A stretch of 64,000 bases of DNA, from the NCBI RefSeq assembly GCF_017876535.1, contig NZ_JAGIOF010000004.1, positions 434,001 through 498,000 of the forward strand, in the 5' to 3' direction. This DNA is from Paeniglutamicibacter kerguelensis (lineage in GTDB: Bacteria; Actinomycetota; Actinomycetes; Actinomycetales; Micrococcaceae). The notes under the pieces were generated by a model. The model made no database searches. It saw nothing but the letters and a program-made list of their open reading frames with translations, and had not been told where the DNA came from. Both the position numbers and the translations under genes were made by a program. Positions 8,711-17,675 of the stretch are shown piece after piece; position 1 is the first letter of the stretch; the number at the start of each line of letters is the position of its first letter.

Positions 8711-9943
8711 GTGTTCAACGCAAAACCAACAGCGAACCGGGCCGGCGAGCTGGCTGCTGACGCCCGCTTTGCGGCGTACGACGAGGCACTGGCCGAGGCC
8801 AACCTCGTCTCGCGACCGGTGGGGCTGCTGGACCTGGAACATTTCGAGGCCAACGCCAAGGACCTGGTGCAGCGCGCCACGGGCAAGCCGATCCGGGTCG
8901 CCTCCAAGTCTTTGCGCATTCGCCGCGCCCTCGAGCACACCCTAGGCAAACCCGGCTTCTCCGGCGTCCTGGCATTCACCGTCCCCGAGGCCATCTGGCT
9001 TGCCGAATCCGGAATCGGCGATGTGGTGGTGGGCTATCCGTGCGCGGATGCCTCGGCGCTTCAAGCCCTGGCATCCAGCGACGTGGCGCGCGAGGCCGTC
9101 ACGCTCATGGTCGACGACATCGAGCAGCTAGACCTGCTGGAACGGGCGGCACCCGGCCACCCGCCCGTCAGGGTCGCCATCGACATGGATGCCTCCTACA
9201 GGCCGGTCCGCGGCGTCACCATCGGCGCCGCGCGCTCCCCCTTGCGCAGCGCCGCGGATGTCACGAAACTCGCCGTCCAGATCCTGCGGCGCAAGAACCT
9301 CCGGCTGGTCGGACTCATGGCCTACGAGGGCCAGATAGCCGGCGTGGGCAACGGCGAAGCGGGAGCCAAGGGTACGGCCGTGCGCGCCATGCAGCGGGCG
9401 TCGGCGGCCGACATCCGCACCCGACGCGCAGAAGCCGTGGCCGCACTGGAAACGCTCGTGGACCTCGAATTCGTCAATGGCGGAGGCACGGGTTCCCTGG
9501 AGTCGACGACCCGGGAATCCGCGGTGACGGAGGTGGCCGCCGGTTCGGGACTCGTCGGCCCCGGGCTCTTCGACGGTTACCGGCATTTCCGGCCGAAGCC
9601 CGCCCTCTACTTCGGGCTGAATGTGGTCCGGCGGCCGGGCCCGTCCACCGTCACGGTGCTCGGGGGCGGCTGGGTGGCTTCGGGCCCCGCCGGGCAAGAC
9701 CGGCTGCCCACCCCCGCGTGGCCGCCGGGCCTGAAGTACCGCGGCACCGAGGGGCCGGGCGAAGTACAGACACCCCTGGTTGGCGATGCCGCACGAGAGC
9801 TGGCACTCGGCGACACCGTGTATTTCCGGCACGCCAAGGCCGGCGAGGTTGCCGAACGGCTAGAGGAGATTGCCGTGTACTCGCATGGGCACATCGTTGA
9901 TTCCTGGCCGACCTACAGGGCAGAGGGGAAGGCATTCCTGTGA
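8711..9943 (+). CDS. PLP-dependent amino acid deaminase/aldolase (fold-type III)
   Basis: A 410-residue fold-III PLP enzyme related to D-threonine aldolase and alanine racemase N-terminal domains. PLP-lysine K66 sits in IRVASKSLRIRR, and the AYEGQIAG and FVNGGGTGSL segments match the phosphate-binding regions of the family. I start at GTG 8711, preceded by AAGGAGG with ideal spacing; a methionine codon further upstream in the same frame lacks this. The gene ends in a GTGA overlap with the flavin oxidase gene, so the two are translationally coupled. The exact substrate, a D-amino acid or 3-hydroxy amino acid, is not determined. Confidence 0.85.
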   Translation: MFNAKPTANRAGELAADARFAAYDEALAEANLVSRPVGLLDLEHFEANAKDLVQRATGKPIRVASKSLRIRRALEHTLGKPGFSGVLAFTVPEAIWLAESGIGDVVVGYPCADASALQALASSDVAREAVTLMVDDIEQLDLLERAAPGHPPVRVAIDMDASYRPVRGVTIGAARSPLRSAADVTKLAVQILRRKNLRLVGLMAYEGQIAGVGNGEAGAKGTAVRAMQRASAADIRTRRAEAVAALETLVDLEFVNGGGTGSLESTTRESAVTEVAAGSGLVGPGLFDGYRHFRPKPALYFGLNVVRRPGPSTVTVLGGGWVASGPAGQDRLPTPAWPPGLKYRGTEGPGEVQTPLVGDAARELALGDTVYFRHAKAGEVAERLEEIAVYSHGHIVDSWPTYRAEGKAFL

Positions 9944-11274
9944 GGAATCCACGCATTCCGGGCCTGTCGAAATCCGGGACATGGCGCAATTGGGCATCAA
10001 GCGCGATGGCCACCCCGGACACCGTTGCCATGCCGCGAGACGAAGCCGAAGTCATGGAGCTTCTCGGTGCCGCAAATGACACTGGTTCCACCCTGAAGGT
10101 GGTTGGCGGCGCGCATTCATTCACGCCCCTCGCGGCAACCAGCGGGACGCTGCTCTCGCTTGATCATTTCAGCGGCATCATCCGCGTTGACCTGCCCACC
10201 AACCAGGTGCGCTTTCGCGCGGGAACCAGGCTGCGCGACATCGGGCGCCTTCTGGAGCCCTACGGCTTGGCCCTGGCCAACATGGGCGACATCGACCACC
10301 AGTCGCTGGCCGGAGCGATCAACACCTCGACCCACGGAACGGGCCTTGCCTTCACCGGCTTCTCCGGGGCCGTCACCGCCCTGCGGATCATCCTGCCCGA
10401 CGGCGAGGCGCGCGAGTGCTCCCCCACCCTGAATCCCGGGCTTTTCCAGGCCGCCCGGGTGGGCCTGGGCGCCTTGGGCGTGCTGACGGAGATCACGCTG
10501 CAATGCGTGCCCCGCTTCAAGCTCCATGCCCGCGAGGAACCCGAGCCGCTGGCCGGGATGCTTGAATCCTTTGTCGACCGCGTGGTGCTGAGCGACCACC
10601 TGGAGTTCTATTGGTTCCCCTACACGGATACGGCCCTGGCCAAGACCAATATGCGCCTGCCCGATGACGCGCCGCTGGACCCCGTGCCCTGGCACGGCCG
10701 CCTGATCAGCGACGAGCTGGTGGGCAATGCGGCATTCGCCGCGCTGTGCCAGGTGGGTGCCAAGATCCCCGCCACGGTTCCGCCGATCAACAAACTCGCG
10801 GCGAAGGCGCTGGCCGTGCGCAGCTACACCGACCAGTCCGAGCGGGTCTTCGTCGCTCCCCGCCGCGTGCGCTTCCGCGAAATGGAGTACTCGGTCGAAT
10901 TGGCCGCGCTGCCCGAGGTGTTCGCAGCCGTCCGCACGGCCCTCGAGTCCCACCCGCAAAAGATTTCTTTCCCGCTGGAGGTGCGGGCCACCGGTGCCGA
11001 CGACACCTGGCTGGGCACCGCCTCGGGAAGGCAAAGCGCCTACATTGCCGTGCATCGCTACGCGGGCGAACCCTCGCGGGAATTCTTTCAGGCGATGGAG
11101 CAGGTCTTTGTGCACTACGGCGGACGGCCCCACTGGGGCAAGCTGCACACCAGGGATTCCTCCTACCTCTCATCCGTCTACCCGCGCTTCGATGAATTCC
11201 TGGCCCAGCGCGATGCCGCGGACCCGCAGGGCACCATGCTCAACGAGCATCTGCGGCATATTCTGGGGCGCTGA
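9940..11274 (+). CDS. D-arabinono-1,4-lactone oxidase-like FAD-dependent oxidoreductase
   Basis: A 444-residue VAO/ALO-family flavoprotein that would oxidise sugar lactones or alditols with oxygen as acceptor. The N-terminal FAD domain carries VGGAHSFTPL, where the His of the GxHS motif is the covalent FAD attachment site in relatives, and GAINTSTHGTG. The C-terminal ALO domain has the signature HWGKLH near residues 392-397. It overlaps the PLP enzyme gene by 4 nt with GTG 9940 as start. The pairing with an amino-acid enzyme suggests a shared pathway that I cannot name. Confidence 0.87.
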   Translation: MRNPRIPGLSKSGTWRNWASSAMATPDTVAMPRDEAEVMELLGAANDTGSTLKVVGGAHSFTPLAATSGTLLSLDHFSGIIRVDLPTNQVRFRAGTRLRDIGRLLEPYGLALANMGDIDHQSLAGAINTSTHGTGLAFTGFSGAVTALRIILPDGEARECSPTLNPGLFQAARVGLGALGVLTEITLQCVPRFKLHAREEPEPLAGMLESFVDRVVLSDHLEFYWFPYTDTALAKTNMRLPDDAPLDPVPWHGRLISDELVGNAAFAALCQVGAKIPATVPPINKLAAKALAVRSYTDQSERVFVAPRRVRFREMEYSVELAALPEVFAAVRTALESHPQKISFPLEVRATGADDTWLGTASGRQSAYIAVHRYAGEPSREFFQAMEQVFVHYGGRPHWGKLHTRDSSYLSSVYPRFDEFLAQRDAADPQGTMLNEHLRHILGR

Positions 11275-11350
11275 GACGAGAAGGGCGGAACACGGATTCC
11301 GGTCGGCGCAAATTCGCGTCAACGGCGCGAAGCGTCCCATACTAGGGCGC

Positions 11351-11923
11351 ATGAGAATCGATTCGCTGGACGTGTCTTTGATCGAGTTGCTCACCGACGA
11401 ACCGGGCATCGGGGTCATGGAGTGCTCCAAGCGGCTGGGCGTTGCCCGCGGCACGGTGCAAAACCGCTTGAACAGGCTCCACGAGTCGGGTGTCATCACC
11501 CGCATAGCACCGCAAATCGACCCCACGGCCATGGGATACCCCGTGACCGCCTTCTGCTCGCTGAAGATCCAACAGAGGCGCGGGCAGGTCGGGGTCGCCG
11601 CGGAACTGGCCAAGATCCCCGAGATCCTGGAAATGCACACGGTGTCCGGTTCGAGCGACATGCTGGTGAAGATCGTGGCCCGGTCGACCAAGGACCTTCA
11701 GCGGGTGCTGGATGCGATTTCGGTTACCGAGGGAATGAGCAGGTCCTCGTCCTCGATCGTGCTGGAAACGCACTTTGAAAACCGGACCCTTCCCCTGGCT
11801 TGGGAGGCCGTCCGGCAAAACTCCGCGGACGACGAGGAAGCGCCAACCGCACCGCGTGAACCTTCGGCCCGCAATGGCGGTAGGCTAAGTTCGGCTACGA
11901 AAAATGCTGGGCACAATGCCTAA
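11351..11923 (+). CDS. Lrp/AsnC family transcriptional regulator
   Basis: A 190-residue Lrp/AsnC regulator. The N-terminal winged helix-turn-helix spans about 1-60 (ECSKRLGVARGTVQNRLNRL is the recognition region) and a RAM/Lrp ligand domain spans about 65-145. A non-conserved Ser/Asp/Glu-rich tail follows. It starts at ATG 11351, 76 nt after the oxidase gene and 138 nt before the aminotransferase gene, and so stands between two amino-acid metabolism units. Control of one or both by an amino acid is likely but inferred. Confidence 0.87.
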   Translation: MRIDSLDVSLIELLTDEPGIGVMECSKRLGVARGTVQNRLNRLHESGVITRIAPQIDPTAMGYPVTAFCSLKIQQRRGQVGVAAELAKIPEILEMHTVSGSSDMLVKIVARSTKDLQRVLDAISVTEGMSRSSSSIVLETHFENRTLPLAWEAVRQNSADDEEAPTAPREPSARNGGRLSSATKNAGHNA

Positions 11924-12015
11924 CATTTAACTGCCATCGCTACTCTTCGTGTACATCTTGTATGGTCTTTCGCTGGGCAGTTGACCGGCGGACACCAGCT
12001 TCGTAGTTTATGTGA

Positions 12016-12037
12016 GGCGCGTCACCGACGACGCGCC
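12016..12037 (+). promoter_or_regulatory. 5'-leader hairpin before the aminotransferase
   Basis: A perfect 8-bp GC-rich inverted repeat (GGCGCGTC / GACGCGCC, 6-nt loop) about 25 nt upstream of the ATG at 12062. It would form in the leader RNA or act as an operator, for instance for the adjacent Lrp-type regulator. Confidence 0.35.
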
Positions 12038-12061
12038 CCCGGTATATTCCACGGAGGCACG

Positions 12062-13141
12062 ATGACAATCGCCCAGCGCACTTCACTCCAAGCGATCCCT
12101 GCATACAAGCAGGGGGCCACCCCCGGCGAGCACGAACAGGCGTTCAAGCTCTCTTCGAACGAGAACCCGTTCCCGCCGCTGTCCGCCGTCACGACCGCCC
12201 TCGCTGCCGAATTGGGACGCATCAACGAATACCCCAACGCCGCGGCCCCCGAACTGGTCGGCATGCTGGCCGAGCGCTTCGGCGTAGACCCGGGGACCAT
12301 CGCCCTGGGTGCCGGATCCGTGGAGGTCGCGGGACAGCTGATCCACGCGACGACCAACCCCGGCGACGAAGTCATGTTCGCCTGGCGCTCCTTCGAGGCC
12401 TACCCGATCCTCACCCACGTTGCCGGCGCCGTCCCCGTGATGGTTCCGCTGGACGCCGCGGGCGCCCACGACCTCGAGGCCATGGCCGCTGCGATCACCG
12501 AGCGCACGTCGCTGGTCTTCATCTGCAACCCCAACAACCCGACCGGCACCGTGGTGGACTCCGCCGCGGTCGACGCCTTCATGGCCAAGGTCCCGGCCCG
12601 CGTGCTTGTTGTCATCGACGAGGCCTACGTGCACTTCAATGTGCACGGCGAATCCGCGATCGGCATGGACTTCTTCCGCCGCTACCCCAACGTTGCGGTG
12701 CTGCACACCTTCTCCAAGGCCTACGGCCTGGCCGGCCTGCGCATCGGATACGCCATCGCGCCTCCCGCCGTGGCGGAAAACCTGCGCAAGACCGCCGTCC
12801 CGTTCGGCGTGACGGCCCTGGCCCAGCGCGCAGCGGTGCTGAGCCTGGAAAACGAACCGGAACTGCAGGTGCGCATCGACACGTTGATCGAAGAGCGCAC
12901 AAAGCTGGTCGCCGCCCTCCGCGAGGCGGGCGTGGAGCTGGAGGACTCGCACGCGAACTTCATCTGGCTCGACACCGGGGAGCGGACAGCCGCCGTCGAC
13001 GCCTCGTTGCGCGCCGCGGGCATCTGGGCCCGTGCCTTCGTCGGTGAGGGAATCCGCATTTCCATTGGTTCGGAGCCTGCCAACGCGCTGATTGCAAGCG
13101 CCGTCATCGCCGCATTGCAGGAGTCCCCAGCGCATGTCTAA
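12062..13141 (+). CDS. Histidinol-phosphate / aromatic aminotransferase
   Basis: A 359-residue fold-type I PLP aminotransferase of the HisC family. Visible motifs are KLSSNENPFPP at the N-terminus, CNPNNPTGT at 155-163, DEAY at 186-189, the PLP lysine K219 in TFSKAYGLAGLRIGY, and a C-terminal Arg in GIRISIG. The ATG at 12062 has GGAGG upstream. Such genes away from the his operon often act on aromatic amino acids (Pat), and the overlap with an amino-acid permease gene supports that here. Assignment to histidine biosynthesis is possible but less likely. Confidence 0.85.
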   Translation: MTIAQRTSLQAIPAYKQGATPGEHEQAFKLSSNENPFPPLSAVTTALAAELGRINEYPNAAAPELVGMLAERFGVDPGTIALGAGSVEVAGQLIHATTNPGDEVMFAWRSFEAYPILTHVAGAVPVMVPLDAAGAHDLEAMAAAITERTSLVFICNPNNPTGTVVDSAAVDAFMAKVPARVLVVIDEAYVHFNVHGESAIGMDFFRRYPNVAVLHTFSKAYGLAGLRIGYAIAPPAVAENLRKTAVPFGVTALAQRAAVLSLENEPELQVRIDTLIEERTKLVAALREAGVELEDSHANFIWLDTGERTAAVDASLRAAGIWARAFVGEGIRISIGSEPANALIASAVIAALQESPAHV

Positions 13142-14576
13142 CAGCACCACCACGGGTTCCGGAAACAACCTCACCACCCGGCAAATCACCATGATGGGCA
13201 TTGGCGGCGCCATCGGGGCCGGCCTGTTCATCGGGTCGGGGCAGGCCGTTGCGGTGGCCGGACCCAGCGTCATCCTGGCCTTTGCGCTGGCCGGCTTCCT
13301 GGTCATCCTGATCATGAACATGCTCGGCGAAATGGCCGCAGCCAACCCGTCGTCCGGCTCGTTTTCCGTGTATGCCACCAAGGCGCTGGGCCCGAACGCC
13401 GGGGCGGTGATCGGCTGGCTGTATTGGATCCAGGCAGTCATCGTCATTTCGGCGGAAGCCACCGGGGCCGCGGCGATCATCGGCGGCTGGATACCCGGGG
13501 TTTCGCAGGGAACCTGGTCGCTGATCTTCGTGGGGCTGCTGACGGCCATCAACCTGGCCCACGTGTCCAAGTTCGGCCAGTTCGAGTTCTGGTTCTCCTT
13601 CATGAAGGTCGCGGCGATCGTCGTGTTCCTTGCCGTCGGCGCGGCCCTGGTCCTCGGCCTGGTGCCTGGCGTTGAGGCCAAGGGGCTGAGCAACCTCGTG
13701 GCCCACGGCGGGTTCATGCCCACCGGCATCGTGGGACTATGCGCGGGCCTGCTGATGGTGGTCTTCGCCTTTGGCGGCATCGAGATCGTGGCGATCGCCG
13801 CGGCCGAAAGCAACGACCCGCGCAAGAGCATCCGCAAGGCCGTTCGCGGCGTGCTGGTGCGCGTGCTGGTCTTCTACATCGGTTCGGCGCTGGTCATGGT
13901 CGCGGTGCTGCCGTGGGATTCACCGGAGCTTGCGGCCGGTCCGTTTGTGGCAGTGCTGGGCGCCGCGCACATTCCGTGGATCGACACGATCATGGCACTG
14001 GTGGTCGTCGTTGCACTGCTTTCGGCGATGAACGCAAACATATATGCGGCATCGCGCATGCTTCTTTCACTCTCCGAGCGCAAGCTTGCCCCGCGCGTGG
14101 TGATGGTGCGGAACAAGAACAAGACCCCGTACATCGCCGTGCTCGGCTCGGTCGTCCTGTGCATCGTGGCGGTTGTCATGAACTACCTTGCGCCGGACCT
14201 GGTCATGCCGATGCTGCTCAACGCGGTGGGCTCCACGCTGCTTGTCACCTGGGGATTCATTGCGGTGTCCCAGCTGGTGCTGCGCCTGCGCGCCGACAAG
14301 GACCCGAGCGTGGTCCTTCCGGTTCGTATGCCCGGGTTCCCATATTTGTCGCTGCTGGCCCTGGCCATGCTCGCGGGCATTGTGGTGCTGGCACTCTTTG
14401 ACCCGGCCAGCCGCACCCAGCTGATCGCCACCACCGGATTGATCATCGCCATTGCCGTGCTCAACGCCCTGGCCCAGCGCCGGCGCAAAAGGCTCGAGGG
14501 TGACGGCCCGGATTCTGGCAGCGACCTGCCTGCGGACGGGGCCTCCGCACCCGCCGAGGCGGGGCAGCGCGCCTGA
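13134..14576 (+). CDS. APC-family amino acid permease
   Basis: A 480-residue, 12-segment transporter of the amino acid transporter (AAT) branch of the APC superfamily, related to GabP, AroP and ProY. The first segment carries the family motif GIGGAIGAGLFIGSG, and ANPSSGSF after TM2 and the GIEIVAIAAAE element are also typical. Its ATG lies 8 nt inside the aminotransferase gene with CAGGAG placed upstream, so the two form an operon. The C-terminal 30 residues are a polar, Pro/Ala-rich tail. It probably imports the amino acid used by the aminotransferase. Confidence 0.88.
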   Translation: MSNSTTTGSGNNLTTRQITMMGIGGAIGAGLFIGSGQAVAVAGPSVILAFALAGFLVILIMNMLGEMAAANPSSGSFSVYATKALGPNAGAVIGWLYWIQAVIVISAEATGAAAIIGGWIPGVSQGTWSLIFVGLLTAINLAHVSKFGQFEFWFSFMKVAAIVVFLAVGAALVLGLVPGVEAKGLSNLVAHGGFMPTGIVGLCAGLLMVVFAFGGIEIVAIAAAESNDPRKSIRKAVRGVLVRVLVFYIGSALVMVAVLPWDSPELAAGPFVAVLGAAHIPWIDTIMALVVVVALLSAMNANIYAASRMLLSLSERKLAPRVVMVRNKNKTPYIAVLGSVVLCIVAVVMNYLAPDLVMPMLLNAVGSTLLVTWGFIAVSQLVLRLRADKDPSVVLPVRMPGFPYLSLLALAMLAGIVVLALFDPASRTQLIATTGLIIAIAVLNALAQRRRKRLEGDGPDSGSDLPADGASAPAEAGQRA

Positions 14577-14594
14577 CACCGCGGGCACCAACGC

Positions 14595-14637
14595 AAACGC
14601 CGGAGGGGCGGCCGATCCGGCCGCCCCTCCGGCGTTT
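14595..14637. terminator. Strong bidirectional terminator
   Basis: A perfect 20-bp stem (arms 14595-14614 and 14618-14637) with a 3-nt loop. One arm ends in TTT and the other starts with AAA, so it can work on both strands. It separates the convergent permease and phosphatase-family genes. Confidence 0.88.
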
Positions 14638-14667
14638 CATCGAGGCATCCGCCCGGATGCGGACCGC

Positions 14668-15873
14668 TTACCCGAGGACGTCCAGGTCGACCCAGACAAG
14701 CCGGTGGTCGCTGCTCGGCGGGGGCCATCCGGCGACCAGGTCCGCGCCGCTTTGGCCGGGCCCGGGCCAGAAGACCCCGGCGTCACTCACCTGCAGCGCG
14801 GTCGAGGGCAGCACATAGTCGACACGCATGATGCCGTCGGCTCCGCGGCCGAAATCGGCGGTGTCCAAGGCGGGCAGGGGATCGACTAGAAGCGGATTTT
14901 TCCGCAGTGCGTTGATCGACGACGGATCCGAGTCGCCGGCGGCGGGATCCGAATTCAGGTCGCCCATCACCACGAACTTGCTTCCCGGCCTCAACGGCCC
15001 GCGGACGCCCTCGTCGTCGTAGATGTAGCCTGCCCCTGCCGCTCCGCCGACGTAGTCGTTGAGAAGCCGGATCTCGTCGTGGTTGCGGCGCTTGTTGCGT
15101 TTCTCCGGGCCGTCGAAGACCGGGGGCGTGGGGTGCGCGGCAACGATGTGGACGGTGTCCTTCCCGACTTTCACGGGAACGTCCCACATTGACTTGCTGG
15201 GCAACCGCAACACGCCTTGCACCACCTTGTCGTAGTACGTGGTCGGCAATTGCGAGTGCGGCATGTCCTTCCACAGGAACTCCTGGAAGGTCCGGACGTT
15301 TGCCGTGTCGATGGGGTACCTCGAATAGAGCACCATGGCGAACTGGCCCTCGAAGTCGCCGTAGCCCAGCGCGTCGGCGGCTCCGCCCACGACCCCGTCC
15401 CCGTCCAGGTCTGCTCCGCTGGGAATCCCGGTGTTGGATGGCGCCAGATAGACGTAGGGGTAGTCGATGGCGGGCTGGCCCCGCTGGGGAACCGACAGGT
15501 AGTTCTGTTTGAACAGCCCGGCCGCGTTGCCCGCCGCGTCGTAGTCGAATTCGTTGAGCAGCAGGATGTCGGGGGCGTTGCGCTGCACGATCTCCGCCAC
15601 TGCCCGCGCCTGGGGGTCCTCGGGACCCGCCAGGTCCTGCTTCAGCTGCCCCTGGCTGCCGCGGTTCAGCGAGGCGTTGAAGGTGGCAACGCGCAGGCCG
15701 CGCGCCGGGGTTTCGAGCGACTCGGGGTACGGCGCTGGTCTGGTGGATACTTGGTTCACGTGGGCCGCCTTCACTGCGGGAATGGATTGCGCATGAACCG
15801 GGGCAAGCCCCATTGCCGCCGCCGCGGTGAGGGTTGCCGCGCCAAGCGCCAGCAGGTTCAGGTATCGCACCAT
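14668..15873 (-). CDS. Secreted endonuclease/exonuclease/phosphatase family protein
   Basis: A 401-residue protein with an N-terminal signal peptide (hydrophobic residues about 5-24, cleavage probably after VHA at 26-28) and an EEP-fold domain. Metal-site motifs are RVATFNASLNRG near 61-72, LLNEFDYD near 102-109 (catalytic Glu), MGDLNSDP near 302-309 and the terminal SSDHRLV with the catalytic His. It is predicted to be exported and to act on phosphodiesters or phosphoesters outside the cell. The start is ATG 15873. Confidence 0.85.
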   Translation of the reverse strand: MVRYLNLLALGAATLTAAAAMGLAPVHAQSIPAVKAAHVNQVSTRPAPYPESLETPARGLRVATFNASLNRGSQGQLKQDLAGPEDPQARAVAEIVQRNAPDILLLNEFDYDAAGNAAGLFKQNYLSVPQRGQPAIDYPYVYLAPSNTGIPSGADLDGDGVVGGAADALGYGDFEGQFAMVLYSRYPIDTANVRTFQEFLWKDMPHSQLPTTYYDKVVQGVLRLPSKSMWDVPVKVGKDTVHIVAAHPTPPVFDGPEKRNKRRNHDEIRLLNDYVGGAAGAGYIYDDEGVRGPLRPGSKFVVMGDLNSDPAAGDSDPSSINALRKNPLLVDPLPALDTADFGRGADGIMRVDYVLPSTALQVSDAGVFWPGPGQSGADLVAGWPPPSSDHRLVWVDLDVLG

Positions 15874-15889
15874 CCCACACTAAACGTCC

Positions 15890-15913
15890 AACCTACCTTT
15901 TGGTAGGTTTTTT
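15890..15913. promoter_or_regulatory. Inverted repeat upstream of the EEP gene
   Basis: AACCTACC and GGTAGGTT face each other across TTTT, 17 nt upstream of the EEP start codon, followed on the + strand by a T-run. No + strand gene ends here, so an operator for the EEP gene, of the length typical of TetR-type sites, is more plausible than a terminator. No cognate regulator is encoded next to it. Confidence 0.45.
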
Positions 15914-15944
15914 CGGGACCGCCCAAAAAGTTTTCACGTGAAAC

Positions 15945-15991
15945 AAAAAGGTGCCCGGATCAGTCCAAATACATGCGCCGAGCCGGGCACC
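15945..15991 (-). terminator. Terminator of the ThDP enzyme gene
   Basis: On the minus strand, GGTGCCCGG (15991-15983) pairs with CCGGGCACC (15958-15950) across a 24-nt loop and is followed by TTTTT. It starts 20 nt after the stop of the ThDP enzyme gene. Confidence 0.75.
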
Positions 15992-16010
15992 CTCCCCAAG
16001 GGATTGTTCG

Positions 16011-17675
16011 CTAGCCGCGGGCCAGGGCGGTCTTGCGGTTGGCCTCGAGGACTTCCTCCATGTACGGGGCCCTGACCGTCGCACTGATGCGGCAGTCAAC
16101 GAGGAACACCCCGTTGGCGCCGTCCGCAACCCACTGGCGCAACTCCGCAAGGTCTTCCAGCGAGCGGATCTTGGTGCTTTCGGCGCCGAGTCCGCGGGCA
16201 ACTGCGGCGAAATCAACCTCGGGAATGAGCATCGGCTCCTCGTGCAGGCCGATCGAGCCGTACTGGTGCACCTCGGCCCCGTAGCTGGCATCGTTGTAGA
16301 TCACGATGACGCCGCTGCGCACCGAGCGGACCACCGATTCTAGGTCGGCAAGGCCCATGAGGAAACCCCCGTCGCCGGAGGCAAGGACCACGGTCTCGCC
16401 TTCCCCGGCCGCGGCGCCGGCACCGACCGCCGAGGCCAGGCCCATGCCGATGCTCTGGTAGGCGGTCCCGACCAGGTTCAGCGCCTGCGGACCCGGGATG
16501 TCCCAGTACATGGGTCCCCATCCGATGAAGTGTCCGCCGTCTTGGACCACCAGGCGCTGCGCCGGGAGGATCGAGTTGAGGGTCCGGGCCACCGAGCGCG
16601 GGTCCAGCAGCCCGTCGGGGGCGGTTTCGTCGCCCCGGGCGTGCTCGTTGATCTTTCCGAGGCGGTCGCCGACCTGGCCGAGCCAGGATCCTTCACCGGT
16701 CCGTTCCTCGACCATGCCGGCCAGCGCCGCGGCCACGGCGGCTGCGTCGGCGCGGATGAACGCATCGACGCGCGGGTTTGTTGCGGCCGGTGCGACATCC
16801 ACCTGGAAGACCTGCGCCGAATCGTTGAAGAGGTCGCCGAAGCGCATGGTGAATTGGTTCAGCTTTGCGCCAAGCACCAGGACGGTGTCTGCCTCGTGGA
16901 TCAGCGCCGCGGTCTCTTCGGAGGAGAAGCCTCCGGTGATGCCCAGGTCGCCGTGACGGGAAGACAAGAGGTTTGCCGCCAGCACGGTGCTGGAGCTCAG
17001 GGCACCGAGCTTGTCGGCGAGCGCGCCGATTGCCTCGGCGGCGTTGGAAAGGCGTGCGCCGCGCCCGTAGAGGACCAGTGGACGTTTGGCCGCGCTCAGT
17101 GCCGTTGCCGCCTGGGCCAGCAATTCCGGCGCCGCCACGGGGTAGCCGGGGTCCAGGTTGAAGTCCGCGAGCGTCAGGTCCGGCTCGTCTGCCGCTTCGT
17201 CGGCCACTATGTCATAGGGCAGGGAGATGACAACGGGTACGCGTTCTCGCAATGCATAGGCCACCGCCGCGAGGGTGATTGCCACTGGGTTTTGCGCGTC
17301 AACCACAAAGGTCGTGGCGCCGACTGCGGCGTTGATTGCCGTCTGGTCCACGTCCCAGGGGCGGGCGCCGGTGGTTGGCTGGTCGCCGGTCACCAGGACC
17401 ATGGGGATTCCTGCTGCTGCGGCTTCGGCCAGCGGGGTGATGGCGTTGGTGAATCCGGCCCCGTAGGTGGTTGTGGCAACCGCTGGCTTGCCGGTGATCC
17501 GGAAGTAGGCGTCGGCGGCGGTGACTGCGGCCGATTCGTGGCGGACGGCGGTGAAGCGGAATCCGGTGCGAACCGAGGCGTCAAGGAAGTGCGCATTTCC
17601 GTTGCCCATGACCCCGAAGATTTCGGAAGTGCAGGTTAAAAGGGCGCGGGAAACCGCGGCAGAAATTGTAGGCAT
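16011..17675 (-). CDS. Thiamine diphosphate-binding protein, acetolactate synthase-like
   Basis: A 554-residue enzyme of the acetolactate synthase/benzoylformate decarboxylase superfamily with PYR, central and PP domains in order. The PYR-domain Glu is in the RHESAAVTAADAYFR segment near residue 46, and the ThDP-Mg motif runs from GDGGF to the YNDASYG segment near 430-460. The central domain lacks obvious FAD-site signatures I could confirm. Decarboxylase or 2-oxoacid ligase activity is expected, but the substrate is unknown. I start at ATG 17675, where the PYR domain begins. It is monocistronic with its own terminator, divergent from helR. Confidence 0.85.
   Translation of the reverse strand: MPTISAAVSRALLTCTSEIFGVMGNGNAHFLDASVRTGFRFTAVRHESAAVTAADAYFRITGKPAVATTTYGAGFTNAITPLAEAAAAGIPMVLVTGDQPTTGARPWDVDQTAINAAVGATTFVVDAQNPVAITLAAVAYALRERVPVVISLPYDIVADEAADEPDLTLADFNLDPGYPVAAPELLAQAATALSAAKRPLVLYGRGARLSNAAEAIGALADKLGALSSSTVLAANLLSSRHGDLGITGGFSSEETAALIHEADTVLVLGAKLNQFTMRFGDLFNDSAQVFQVDVAPAATNPRVDAFIRADAAAVAAALAGMVEERTGEGSWLGQVGDRLGKINEHARGDETAPDGLLDPRSVARTLNSILPAQRLVVQDGGHFIGWGPMYWDIPGPQALNLVGTAYQSIGMGLASAVGAGAAAGEGETVVLASGDGGFLMGLADLESVVRSVRSGVIVIYNDASYGAEVHQYGSIGLHEEPMLIPEVDFAAVARGLGAESTKIRSLEDLAELRQWVADGANGVFLVDCRISATVRAPYMEEVLEANRKTALARG

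Noticed and set aside
12062..13141. Clear assignment as HisC of histidine biosynthesis
   Set aside because: No other his genes are adjacent and the gene overlaps an amino-acid permease, so an aromatic aminotransferase is at least as likely.
12083..13837. A 584-codon minus-strand frame
   Set aside because: It is antisense to the aminotransferase and permease genes, which have complete family motifs; long antisense frames are common at this GC content.
15890..15913. Terminator for a plus-strand gene
   Set aside because: There is no plus-strand gene ending upstream, so the T-run is probably incidental and an operator is preferred.
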